Source: Oscillospiraceae bacterium (GTDB lineage Bacteria; Bacillota; Clostridia; Christensenellales; QALW01). From it: a stretch of 64,000 bases of DNA. The notes under the pieces were generated by a model. The model made no database searches and was not told the DNA's origin. It saw only the letters and a list, made by a program, of their open reading frames with translations. Position numbers and translations under genes: made by a program. The stretch lies in assembly GCA_022009755.1 (NCBI GenBank), contig CP091722.1:2178001-2242000 (forward strand), read 5' to 3'. Shown here piece by piece: positions 29,858-37,864 of this stretch (positions within the stretch are counted from its first letter, which is position 1; every line of letters starts with the position of its first letter).

Positions 29858-30706
29858 TTATGCGTGCTTCAGTACAATAAAAACCAGCTCCGGGCGATTG
29901 TTTATTCTCAGGCGTACCGGCAGCACGCTGCTGCCCAGCCCACGGCTTACCGCCATTACGGTTTGCCCTTTTTCAAATGTGCCGGCGGTATATTGAGGAA
30001 ACAGCCCCTGACCGGGAGCAATTATTCCGCCTATAAACGGCAGGCGCACCAGCCCGCCGTGAGCGTGGCCCGAGAGAACAAGGTCAACTTTTTTTGCGGC
30101 ATAGGTCTCAAACAGCTCCGGACGGTGAGAGAGCAGCACCGTGTATTTTGACATATCGGCTCCCGCAGCATCCAGCTCCTGCGCCGCGATAACATCGGGC
30201 GATATATCCTTGCGGTGCGCCATTGCCGGGTCGTCAATGCCGATAAGGTTTATAAAGCAGCCGTCTTTTTCAAGCAGCACCGTTTTGTTGTCCAACACCG
30301 CAACGCCGTTTTCCGCAAGCCGTTTTTTTATTTGCGGATATTCCTCAAGACGCGATTCGTGATTTCCGGCCGCAAAATATATCGGCGCAATATCCCGTAT
30401 GCTTTGAATAAAATCCATTGCGCCGTCAACATCCGTGTGTCTGGAGTCGATAAAATCACCCGTTAAAACTATAATATCGGGCTTTTCGGCTTTAAGGCTG
30501 CTGACTATGCTGTTTCGCAGCCGTGAAGAGCCGGTGTTGTGAAAGTCGGATACCTGAGCAATCCTGAAGCCGTCAAAGGCCGCCGGCAGGCGCACGGAGG
30601 ATATATCGAATTTACTGCTTTGCAGTGTATTGTTTTCAAAATAGATATAGATGCCGCAAATAATAAGCACAGCGGCAATTATAAGCGCAGTTATCATGCT
30701 TTTCAC
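29858..30706 (-). CDS. Membrane-anchored metallophosphoesterase (YkuE-like)
   Basis: The 282-residue protein has one N-terminal membrane helix (~5-23) and an exported calcineurin-like domain. All metal motifs are present: VSDFHN, LTGDFIDSRH, AGNHE, LLSHRPE and LSGHAHGG. These bind two metals to hydrolyse phosphoesters. Members of the YkuE group act at the cell surface; lipid-linked substrates are reported for relatives but not proven here. It is a single gene with its own terminator. Confidence 0.87.
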   Translation of the reverse strand: MKSMITALIIAAVLIICGIYIYFENNTLQSSKFDISSVRLPAAFDGFRIAQVSDFHNTGSSRLRNSIVSSLKAEKPDIIVLTGDFIDSRHTDVDGAMDFIQSIRDIAPIYFAAGNHESRLEEYPQIKKRLAENGVAVLDNKTVLLEKDGCFINLIGIDDPAMAHRKDISPDVIAAQELDAAGADMSKYTVLLSHRPELFETYAAKKVDLVLSGHAHGGLVRLPFIGGIIAPGQGLFPQYTAGTFEKGQTVMAVSRGLGSSVLPVRLRINNRPELVFIVLKHA

Positions 30707-30800
30707 CGTTGATTCCCTGTTTGTTGTGGAATAATGCTGTTTTTTATATTATATCAGATTGTTTCGCTTAAGGCAATGCATCAATATCGGAGCAGAACCG

Positions 30801-30831
30801 AAAAAAGAAGGCGCGGCAGATATGCCGTGCC
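30801..30831 (-). terminator. Terminator of collagen-like lipoprotein gene
   Basis: GGCGCGGCA and TGCCGTGCC arms around GATA. On the minus strand the hairpin is followed by TTCTTTTTT, 33 bases past the stop. Confidence 0.85.
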
Positions 30832-30863
30832 CTCCGTGCGGTGTATTATATATGTATGCGCCG

Positions 30864-32357
30864 TCAGTTCAGCGCAATAACGGTTATGCTGTACCGTGCG
30901 CCCGCAAAAGCCGTATCCTGAAATGTCATGTTATTAAACATGAAGGTAAGAACCGTATCGCTGTCTTTAGCCGTATATATCGTATTGTAGGCAATGGTAA
31001 GCTTATTGGTTTGCCCGTTTTTTGCGGCGTTTACAAAAGTCTGAGTTGTAAGCATGACATCGGCGTTGTTTTGCCCGTCAATGAGGGCGGCGCCGCATAT
31101 CGTTTCATCCTTTTTTGCACTTACGGATACTGTGCCGCTGAATACAAGGCTGTATGAGTGTCCTTTGGCAAGAATTATCTGCTTGTTTGAGGCATTGTAG
31201 GAGATAAGCTCTCCGCTTTTGCTGCCCGCGGTGAAGGGAAGAGGGGAGTTCCAGCTATTAGAGAATACTTCGCCGCTTGCGGCAAAGTAACCGGCACACA
31301 TACCGTCTTTGCCGTCAGCGCCGTCTTTGCCGTTAATGCCGTCTTTGCCGTCAGTGCCATCTTTGCCGTTAATACCGTCTTTACCGTTAATGCCGTCTGT
31401 TCCGTCCCTTCCCTTAAGCAGCGAAAGGTCATAAAGGTTAAGCCATATGCTGTCGGAGGTGTATTTCCACTGCAATGTGCCTGCCTCCACGCGGAATTCC
31501 GGGGTTTTGCCGTCATTACCGTTTGCACCGGCGGGGCCGGTGATATCGGATATTGCCACAAGATTCTGCCATTCGCCGTTGCTGTATCGCCATTGAATGT
31601 GAGAATCGGTTGCCCGTACTTCAATTTCCCTGCCGTCTTTGCCGTCTTGCCCGTTGATGCCGTCCCTGCCGTCAGTACCGTTTGTACCGTCGGCGCCGTC
31701 TTGTCCGTTAATGCCGTCTTTGCCGTCAGCGCCGTCTTTACCGTCTGTTCCGTCCTTTCCCCTAAGCAGCGAAAGGTCATACAGGTTAAGCCATATGCTG
31801 TCGGCGGTATATTTCCATTGCAGCGTGCCTGCCTCCACGCGGAATTCCGGGGTTTTGCCGTCATTGCCGTTTGCACCGGCGGGGCCGGTGATATCGGAAA
31901 GAGCCACAAGATTCTGCCATTCGCCGTTATAATACCGCCACCGAACATATCCGTCGGCACGGCATATTTCTATGCTTTCGCCGTCTTGTCCGTTAATGCC
32001 GTCCCTGCCGTCAGCGCCGTCTTTGCCGTCCTTGCCGTCTGCACCGTTTCTGCCGGTCAGTGAGGAAACGGAAACAAGATTATTCCACTCGCCGTCGGCA
32101 TAACGCCATTTTATATAGCCGCCGCTGTTTTCAATTTCAATGCTTTTTTGACTTATGCTGCTGCTTACGGAGCTCGTAATTTCTTTTATATCAACTAGAT
32201 CGTGCCATTGCCCGTCGCCGGTTGTCCATTGAATGTATGGGCCGTTGTTCCGCACTTCAATACCGCCGCTTTGCTCTTTATTCCGGCTGCCGCAGCCGGA
32301 AAGAAGCAAAAGCAGTGAAATCAATATAACGGATACGGTTGCTGCGGTTTTTTTCAT
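30864..32357 (-). CDS. Collagen-like lipoprotein with six W-RY-W modules and beta-rich head
   Basis: The intact 497-residue protein has a lipoprotein signal (LLLLLSGCGS). Six copies of the (I/L)xW(R/K)Y...W..L module (for example IKWRYADGEWNNLV, LQWKYTADSIWLNLY) alternate with Gly-X-Y tracts rich in GKDG, GIN and GTDG. The longest tract precedes a ~135-residue C-terminal beta-rich head ending YSITVIALN, close in style to the head of the 19.9 kb protein. Two ~165-base segments (about 31411-31580 and 31764-31932) are near-identical, showing recent internal duplication. The fibre should project from a lipid-anchored base. It belongs to the same family as the 19.9-23.2 kb proteins but lies 3.3 kb away on the other strand. 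Confidence 0.82.
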   Translation of the reverse strand: MKKTAATVSVILISLLLLLSGCGSRNKEQSGGIEVRNNGPYIQWTTGDGQWHDLVDIKEITSSVSSSISQKSIEIENSGGYIKWRYADGEWNNLVSVSSLTGRNGADGKDGKDGADGRDGINGQDGESIEICRADGYVRWRYYNGEWQNLVALSDITGPAGANGNDGKTPEFRVEAGTLQWKYTADSIWLNLYDLSLLRGKDGTDGKDGADGKDGINGQDGADGTNGTDGRDGINGQDGKDGREIEVRATDSHIQWRYSNGEWQNLVAISDITGPAGANGNDGKTPEFRVEAGTLQWKYTSDSIWLNLYDLSLLKGRDGTDGINGKDGINGKDGTDGKDGINGKDGADGKDGMCAGYFAASGEVFSNSWNSPLPFTAGSKSGELISYNASNKQIILAKGHSYSLVFSGTVSVSAKKDETICGAALIDGQNNADVMLTTQTFVNAAKNGQTNKLTIAYNTIYTAKDSDTVLTFMFNNMTFQDTAFAGARYSITVIALN

Positions 32358-32420
32358 AATAACCCCCTCTTATTTTGATGTATTACAGGATTTTTATTAA
32401 ACAATCGTTCATCTTTAATC

Positions 32421-32449
32421 ATTATATCAGAGAATACAGGAAAAAGCAA
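32421..32449 (-). promoter_or_regulatory. Sigma-A promoter for the collagen-like lipoprotein
   Basis: The minus strand reads TTGCTT (32449-32444), a 17-base spacer and TATAAT (32426-32421), 64 bases ahead of the start codon. Confidence 0.7.
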
Positions 32450-32590
32450 CGGTGTTTTGCCGGTAAATTCCATGCTATGAACGGGTATAACGGCTGTTTT
32501 GCTTTTATCGGAAAGCGACGATGTGAGAAGGAAGAATAAAAATGGAATAACCGAAAAAAGAAACGATAGAAAAGGAAAGAGCGAAGAAAT

Positions 32591-32627
32591 AAAAATCAGC
32601 AAGCATCAAACGATGCTTGCTGATTTT
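32591..32627 (-). terminator. Terminator of the serine tRNA operon
   Basis: A 15-bp perfect stem (AAATCAGCAAGCAT / ATGCTTGCTGATTT with flanking A:T pairs, loop CAAACG) ends in TTTTT on the minus strand, directly after the tRNA 3' end. Confidence 0.9.
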
Positions 32628-32719
32628 TGGCGGAGTTGGAGAGATTTGAACTCTCGCGCCGGTAACCCGACCTACACCCTTAGCAGGGGCGCCCCTTCGG
32701 CCAACTTGGGTACAACTCC
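32628..32719 (-). tRNA. tRNA-Ser (anticodon GCT)
   Basis: A 92-base class II tRNA with encoded CCA. The acceptor stem is GGAGTTG/CAACTCC. The anticodon arm CGCCC-CTGCTAA-GGGTG carries GCT. A long variable arm and the T arm GAGAG-TTCAAAT-CTCTC follow. It is cotranscribed with tRNA-Ser(TGA) 32 bases upstream. Confidence 0.95.
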
Positions 32720-32751
32720 ATGCTATAACCGAATTAAAGAAATATCAAATT

Positions 32752-32840
32752 TGGCGGAGAGAATAGGATTCGAACCTACGGTGCCTTTCGACATCACTGG
32801 TTTTCAAGACCAGCTCCATAAACCACTCGGACATCTCTCC
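32752..32840 (-). tRNA. tRNA-Ser (anticodon TGA)
   Basis: An 89-base class II tRNA with encoded CCA. The acceptor stem is GGAGAGA/TCTCTCC. The anticodon loop CTTGAAA gives TGA, followed by a long variable arm and the GGTTCGAATCC T arm. It is first in the two-tRNA transcript. Confidence 0.95.
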
Positions 32841-32879
32841 AAGCAGGCATTACCGCCCAGCATTTTTCAATGCCTGCTT
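32841..32879. repeat. 11-bp inverted repeat in the tRNA leader
   Basis: AAGCAGGCATT (32841-32851) and AATGCCTGCTT (32869-32879) are perfect complements directly between the tRNA 5' end and the -10 box. It could be an operator or a processing hairpin. Confidence 0.75.
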
Positions 32880-32908
32880 ATAATATCAGAAAAGAAATGC
32901 TTTGTCAA
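32880..32908 (-). promoter_or_regulatory. Promoter of the serine tRNA operon
   Basis: The minus strand reads TTGACA (32908-32903), a 17-base spacer and TATTAT (32885-32880). Confidence 0.85.
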
Positions 32909-33095
32909 GATAAAATTGCCGGTATGCCGTAAAAACAGATGCAGGGTATTAAGGGATTCGGTCAAAGCGGAGGCGTCTGCGAAATTCCCTGCTTTTTATG
33001 AAAAAACAGCTGCAATAACAGGCAGACATTTTGAGATGTGAGCGTATATTTTTCGGCAAAGATGAAGATAATACAATCGCAAGGAGGTGACGCAA

Positions 33096-33251
33096 ATGGA
33101 TAATAGAGGCGTAAAATGCGATGTATGCGAATGTCTGCATAACACTCAGTGCAACGGCTGCACATTGGATAAAATCGAGATAACTCATCAGAAAACCGGC
33201 GATAACGCCATAAATACTCCTCACTTCTGCAAGAGCTTTACAAAGAAATAA
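33096..33251 (+). CDS. DUF1540 small metal-binding protein
   Basis: The 51-residue protein has AAGGAGGTGA 7 bases ahead of ATG. It reads MDNRGVKCDVCECLHN, then QCNGCTLDKIEI and a late HFCKSF. Six cysteines in CxxCxC and CxxC spacing match DUF1540, a small family common in spore-forming Clostridia and thought to bind metal. It has its own strong terminator. No function is established. Confidence 0.88.
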   Translation: MDNRGVKCDVCECLHNTQCNGCTLDKIEITHQKTGDNAINTPHFCKSFTKK

Positions 33252-33302
33252 AGGATTGTAAAATACGACAAAGCGGAAGTGTCAAACATCGGCTCAAGCC
33301 GG

Positions 33303-33345
33303 ATACAAAAAACAGAGATGCTTTTTATATCTCTGTTTTTTGTAT
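33303..33345 (+). terminator. Terminator of the DUF1540 gene
   Basis: A perfect 17-base inverted repeat (ATACAAAAAACAGAGAT and its complement) has a 9-base loop. The right arm itself supplies the T run. Confidence 0.85.
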
Positions 33346-33464
33346 TCCGCTTATAATTTTCCAAAAGCAGGAGCACAGAGAATACAAAGCCGCCATTCCC
33401 TGCACGGCAATTTAATGAAAACACGAACAATCTGCATTTTCATATCAAAATATAGCTTGCTTTG

Positions 33465-33493
33465 TTGACAATATATACTACATATAGTATCAT
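33465..33493 (+). promoter_or_regulatory. Sigma-A promoter of pflB-pflA with inverted repeat in spacer
   Basis: TTGACA (33465-33470), a 17-base spacer and TATCAT (33488-33493). A perfect ATACTA-CATA-TAGTAT inverted repeat (33475-33490) spans the spacer and the -10 box, a natural place for a repressor or redox regulator. Confidence 0.8.
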
Positions 33494-33564
33494 AGCTGTG
33501 CTGAGCCGAGATAAAAACAAACAGATACGGCGTTTGGAGACAATACTTATTCGGAGGGAAAAAC

Positions 33565-35789
33565 ATGCAAAACACACCCCAAAGCTTTAACGGCGGAATA
33601 TGGGAAACGGAAATAAATGTACGGGATTTTATACAGCGCAATTATGTGCCCTACGAGGGAGATGACGGCTTTCTGGCGGCGGCCACAAAGCGCACCAAGG
33701 AGCTGATGGGGCGCCTTAATTCCCTTTTTGAAATTGAAAGACAGTTCGGCGGAGTGCTGGATATCGATACCGAAACGGTGTCCTCCCTTACCGCCTATGC
33801 ACCGGGGTATATTGATAAAGATAAAGAGCTCATAGTGGGTATGCAGACAAACCGCCCGCTCAAGCGCGGCGTAAACCCCTTCGGCGGCATACGCATGGCG
33901 CGTCAGGCCTGCCAGGCCTACGGCTATAAGCTAAGCGATAAGATAGAGGACGAGTTCAAATACCGCACCACCCATAACGACGGCGTATTCCGCGCTTACA
34001 GCGACGAAATGCGTCTTGCGCGTCGCAGCCACATAATTACCGGTCTGCCCGATGCCTACGGCAGAGGACGCATTATCGGCGACTACCGCCGTGTGGCTTT
34101 GTACGGCATTGACCGCCTTATAGAGCAGAAAGCAGGATAAAGCGGCATTGGCGCAGGGGAATTTTGATGAAGAACGCATACGCCTTGACGAGGAGCTGTA
34201 TAAGCAGATAGAATTTCTTGGCTATATGAAAGAAATGGCGCAGTCCTACGGCTATGATATTAGCAAGCCTGCAATAAATGCCCGTCAGGCCATTCAGTGG
34301 ACATATTTTGCCTATCTTGCCGCCATAAAGGAGCAAAACGGCGCTGCAATGTCACTTGGAAGGGTAAGCACATTTTTTGATATCTATCTGCAAAGGGATA
34401 TTGAGGCGGGAGAGCTTACGGAAACTCAGGCGCAGGAGCTTATAGATGATTTTGTAATGAAGCTGCGCATTGCACGCCATCTGCGCACCCCGGAATACAA
34501 CGAGCTTTTCGGCGGAGATCCGATGTGGATAACCGAAAGCGTAGGCGGTATGGGGGAGGACGGCCGCACGCTGGTAACCAAAACCAGCTACCGTATGCTT
34601 AATACTCTCTATACCCTCGGTCCGTCGCCGGAGCCGAACCTTACGGTGCTGTGGAGTCAAAAGCTTCCCGAGCCCTTCAAACGCTTCTGTGCGCGCGTTT
34701 CCTGCGATACGGATTCCATCCAGTATGAAAGCGACGATCTCATGCGCCCCATCTACGGTGATGATTACGCTATTGCCTGCTGCGTTTCGGCAATGCGCAT
34801 AGGCAAGCAGATGCAGTTTTTCGGTGCGCGCTGCAACCTTCCCAAGCTGCTGCTGCTTGCGTTAAACGGCGGCTACGATACCGTAAGCGGGCTGCATGTG
34901 GGGCCGCAGATGCCGGTTATAAACGGGGAGGTGCTTGATTATAACGCCGTGTGCGAGCGCTTCTTCAGCTATATGCAGTGGGTGAGCGGGCTGTATGTAA
35001 ACACCATGAATGTAATACACTATATGCACGATAAATATGCCTATGAAATCCCAAATGGCGCTGCACGACACCGATGTCCACCGCTTTATGGCCTTCGGTA
35101 TTGCCGGGCTTTCGGTTACTGCCGATTCCTTAAGCGCAATAAAATATGCCTCCGTGCGCCCCGTAAGGGATGAAAACGGCTTCATAACCGATTTTGAAAC
35201 CAAGGGTGAATTCCCCAAATTCGGAAACGATGACGACCGTGTGGACAGTATAGCCTGCGAGCTTGCCCACAGAATGATAACCGAGCTTCGCAAGACACCG
35301 GCCTACCGCGGAGCCGAGCATACGCTTTCCGTGCTTACCATTACATCAAATGTCATGTACGGCAAGCATACGGGCGCTACTCCGGACGGAAGAAAAGCGG
35401 GCGAGCCGTTTGCACCGGGCGCAAACCCCATGCACAACCGCGAGGTAAACGGTGCGCTGGCATCGCTTAATTCCGTAGCTAAGCTGTCCTATGACGATTG
35501 CCGGGACGGCATATCCAATACCTTCTCCATTACGCCGGATACCTTGGGCAAAACCCTTCAGGAGCGGGCGGACAATCTGGTATCGGTGCTGGACGGCTAT
35601 TTTGCAAAGCATGCGCATCATATAAATGTAAATGTGCTCTCCCGCAGCACGCTTATTGAGGCGTATAACGACCCTACGGCCTACCCCAACCTTACAATCC
35701 GCGTTTCGGGCTATGCCGTCAATTTCCACAAGCTTTCCCGTGAGCAGCAGCGCGAGGTCATAAGCCGTACCTTCCACGAGGCGTTCTGA
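33565..35789 (+). CDS. pflB: Pyruvate formate-lyase (two frameshifts)
   Basis: The glycyl-radical enzyme cleaves pyruvate with CoA to acetyl-CoA and formate. Corrected length is about 742 residues. The active-site Cys pair lies in AIACCVSAMRIGKQMQFFGARCN. The radical glycine is in TIRVSGYAVNF near the C-terminus. The N-terminal NPFGGIRMARQAC and RRVALYGIDRLIEQK segments are typical. Frames break at 34129-34131 and 35046-35048. Both are AAA where AAAAA restores LIEQKKQDKAA and DKYAYEKSQMALHD. ATG 33565 follows GGAGGG. pflA starts one base after the stop, so the enzyme and its activase are translated together. Confidence 0.93.
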
Positions 35790-35790
35790 T

Positions 35791-36576
35791 ATGTGCGCAG
35801 AAAAGCAGCAGCTTAACGCATCAGGCGGCGATACGGTGATAGGGCGTATAAGCTCGGTGCAGACCATGGGCACGCTGGACGGCCCCGGGGTAAGGTTTGT
35901 AGCCTTTTTGCAGGGCTGTCCGCTCAGGTGCGCCTGCTGCCATAACCCGGAAACATGGGATGTTGAGGGGGGCAGTGCGATAAGCGCCGGAGAGCTGTCG
36001 GAACGTGTGCTCAGATACCGTGAATATTTCGGAAAGGTGGGCGGAGTGACGCTCTCCGGCGGAGAACCGCTGCTTCAGGCGGAGTTTTCCGCAGAGGTTT
36101 TTTCGCGCTGCCGCCGAAACGGCATAAACACCTGTCTTGACACCAGCGGCTGCATTACCGGCGCAGAGGCGGAAAAGGTGCTGAAATATACCGATTTTTG
36201 CCTGCTGGATATAAAATATACGCGCCCGGAGCAGTATAAAAAATATGTGGGGTGCGATATAAAAAAGCCGCTTGCATTCCTTGAAATGCTGCAAAGCCGC
36301 GCTATTCCGACAAGAGTGCGTCAGGTTACGGTGACGGGGCTTAACGACGCAAAGGACGATATGCGGGCCCTTGCGGGCATAATAAATGCTTATCCGTGCG
36401 TGTGCGAGGCGGAATTGCTGCCCTTTCATAACCTTTGCCGCACAAAATACGAGGCTATGGGGATAAAGTTCCCGTTTGAAGGGGTGGAGCAAACCGATCG
36501 AAAAACAGTGGAGGTGCTGGGAGAAGAGCTGGAAAAGTGCCTTAAATACGCGCATGTGCTGTTTAGCCGGTCGTGA
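35791..36576 (+). CDS. pflA: Pyruvate formate-lyase activating enzyme
   Basis: The 261-residue radical SAM enzyme installs the glycyl radical on PflB. CPLRCACC supplies the CxxxCxxC motif that binds the 4Fe-4S cluster. The SAM-binding GGVTLSGGEPLLQ and the LDTSG and LLDIKYT barrel strands follow. It is intact, although four extra residues precede the usual start. It forms an operon with pflB and ends in a duplicated terminator region. Confidence 0.93.
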   Translation: MCAEKQQLNASGGDTVIGRISSVQTMGTLDGPGVRFVAFLQGCPLRCACCHNPETWDVEGGSAISAGELSERVLRYREYFGKVGGVTLSGGEPLLQAEFSAEVFSRCRRNGINTCLDTSGCITGAEAEKVLKYTDFCLLDIKYTRPEQYKKYVGCDIKKPLAFLEMLQSRAIPTRVRQVTVTGLNDAKDDMRALAGIINAYPCVCEAELLPFHNLCRTKYEAMGIKFPFEGVEQTDRKTVEVLGEELEKCLKYAHVLFSRS

Positions 36577-36609
36577 AAAAGCGCATAAACCCGCATAAAA
36601 AACGATATA

Positions 36610-36640
36610 AAAAATTCCGCAGCCGTACTGCGGAATTTTT
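36610..36640. terminator. Terminator hairpin, copy 1
   Basis: AAATTCCGCAG and CTGCGGAATTT arms with loop CCGTA, followed by TT. Poly-A on the left gives it a T tail on both strands. It lies 33 bases past pflA. Confidence 0.85.
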
Positions 36641-36786
36641 GCTTTGAAACAGGAGAGAATATGTGTCGGAGCTTTTGAACCGGGGCGGAGTCGGGACAAA
36701 AACGAGAAAAATATGCGCAAAAACCGCAAAAAAACCGTTAAAAAACGCATCAAAAATGCATCAAAAACGCATAAAAAACGATATAA

Positions 36787-36818
36787 AAAAATTCCGCAGT
36801 TACGGCTGCGGAATTTTT
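36787..36818. terminator. Terminator hairpin, copy 2
   Basis: A second copy of the same stem with loop TTACGG. It lies 30 bases past the leftward PfkB kinase gene, so each convergent transcript meets one copy first. Confidence 0.85.
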
Positions 36819-36847
36819 GCTTTTGAAACGGGAGCAAATACAGGAAA

Positions 36848-37732
36848 TTATTTTTTCTGCGCCGAGGGCGGAACGGCCTGAGGGTATGAGCATACCCATG
36901 CGGCAGTTGAAGCACCGCACTCAAGAGAGGATAAAAGAGATTTTCCGTTCAGAAGAGAATAAATGAAGGCGGCGCTGAAGCTGTCGCCTGCGCCCACGGT
37001 GGATACCACAGGAGTCTTTACTGCATTGCAGCGGAACATGCGGGCGGCTTTGCAATCAAGCACTGCCGCGCCGTCGGCTCCGCAGGTAAGCAGGATAAGG
37101 CGGAGGTTATTAAAGCGGCGGGCAAGAGAGAAAAGGGCGGCCTCTGCCTGCGATGGGGTATCGGTGATACAGGGCATATCCAGCGCGCGCAGAACCTCGG
37201 GCAGCTCCTCAAGGCTGATTTTTGCAATGTCGGCATTTTCAAGACAGAACCGAATTACATCGCGGCCGTAATACGGGGCGCGCAGATTAAGGTCGCAGAA
37301 TTTAAGACCGGACACGCGGGCAAGCAGCTGCCGCAGGGAAGCGGTGTTGCGCCCCTCCCGCAGAGCAAGGGTGCCGAAATAGAAAACATCGCAGCGGGTG
37401 CCGTCAACGCCCTCAGCGGGTATGCGGTCGTATGCGGTATCGGAAATGAGATCGTATTTCGGCACGGCATTGCCGTCAAGGGTTACATCGCAGCGCCCGG
37501 TTTTCCGGCCGGGCAGGACGGAAACAAAGCGGGTATCCACGGAAAGCCTTTGAATTTCGCAAAGAGCCTGCTGTCCGAGCGTATCATCGCCCACGGCGGA
37601 TATAAGGCGGGCGCTGCCGCCCTTTAAGGCAAAGTGCGCCGCAAAGTTGAGTGCTGCGCCGCCCAAAGTTTTCTTTTCCGGATACACATCCCAAAGCACT
37701 TCGCCGAAAGCAAGCGCGCATTTATCGGACAT
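36848..37732 (-). CDS. PfkB-family sugar kinase (fructokinase-like)
   Basis: The protein has 294 residues. ATG 37732 is chosen because GGAGG lies 8 bases upstream. The ribokinase-fold signatures are LGGAALNFAAHFALKGG near residue 25 and VSTVGAGDSFSAAFIY near 245, the latter with the catalytic Asp. The N-terminal GEVLWDVYP is typical of fructokinase-like members. Substrates could be fructose or a related ketose made by the neighbouring isomerases. It is the last gene of a leftward cluster. Confidence 0.88.
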   Translation of the reverse strand: MSDKCALAFGEVLWDVYPEKKTLGGAALNFAAHFALKGGSARLISAVGDDTLGQQALCEIQRLSVDTRFVSVLPGRKTGRCDVTLDGNAVPKYDLISDTAYDRIPAEGVDGTRCDVFYFGTLALREGRNTASLRQLLARVSGLKFCDLNLRAPYYGRDVIRFCLENADIAKISLEELPEVLRALDMPCITDTPSQAEAALFSLARRFNNLRLILLTCGADGAAVLDCKAARMFRCNAVKTPVVSTVGAGDSFSAAFIYSLLNGKSLLSSLECGASTAAWVCSYPQAVPPSAQKK

Positions 37733-37864
37733 TGAGTACACCTCCGCAGAATTTATAATTATAAGTCTTAAATATGCATATATGAACATTTGCGCAAACA
37801 TGCGCCGTAAAGCCGAAACACGGCGGTTAAGCGATGCTGTGAGCATAAAGGCTTTATAGAGGCG

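Larger units (their letters stand above)
33252..33564. other. Intergenic spacer ahead of pflB
   Basis: This 313-base spacer holds the DUF1540 terminator and the pflB promoter. No further gene is seen. Confidence 0.65.

Noticed and set aside
36644..36826. 60-codon Lys/Arg-rich frame between pflA and the kinase gene
   Set aside because: It is built from A-rich spacer repeats and runs through a terminator hairpin; no ribosome binding site.
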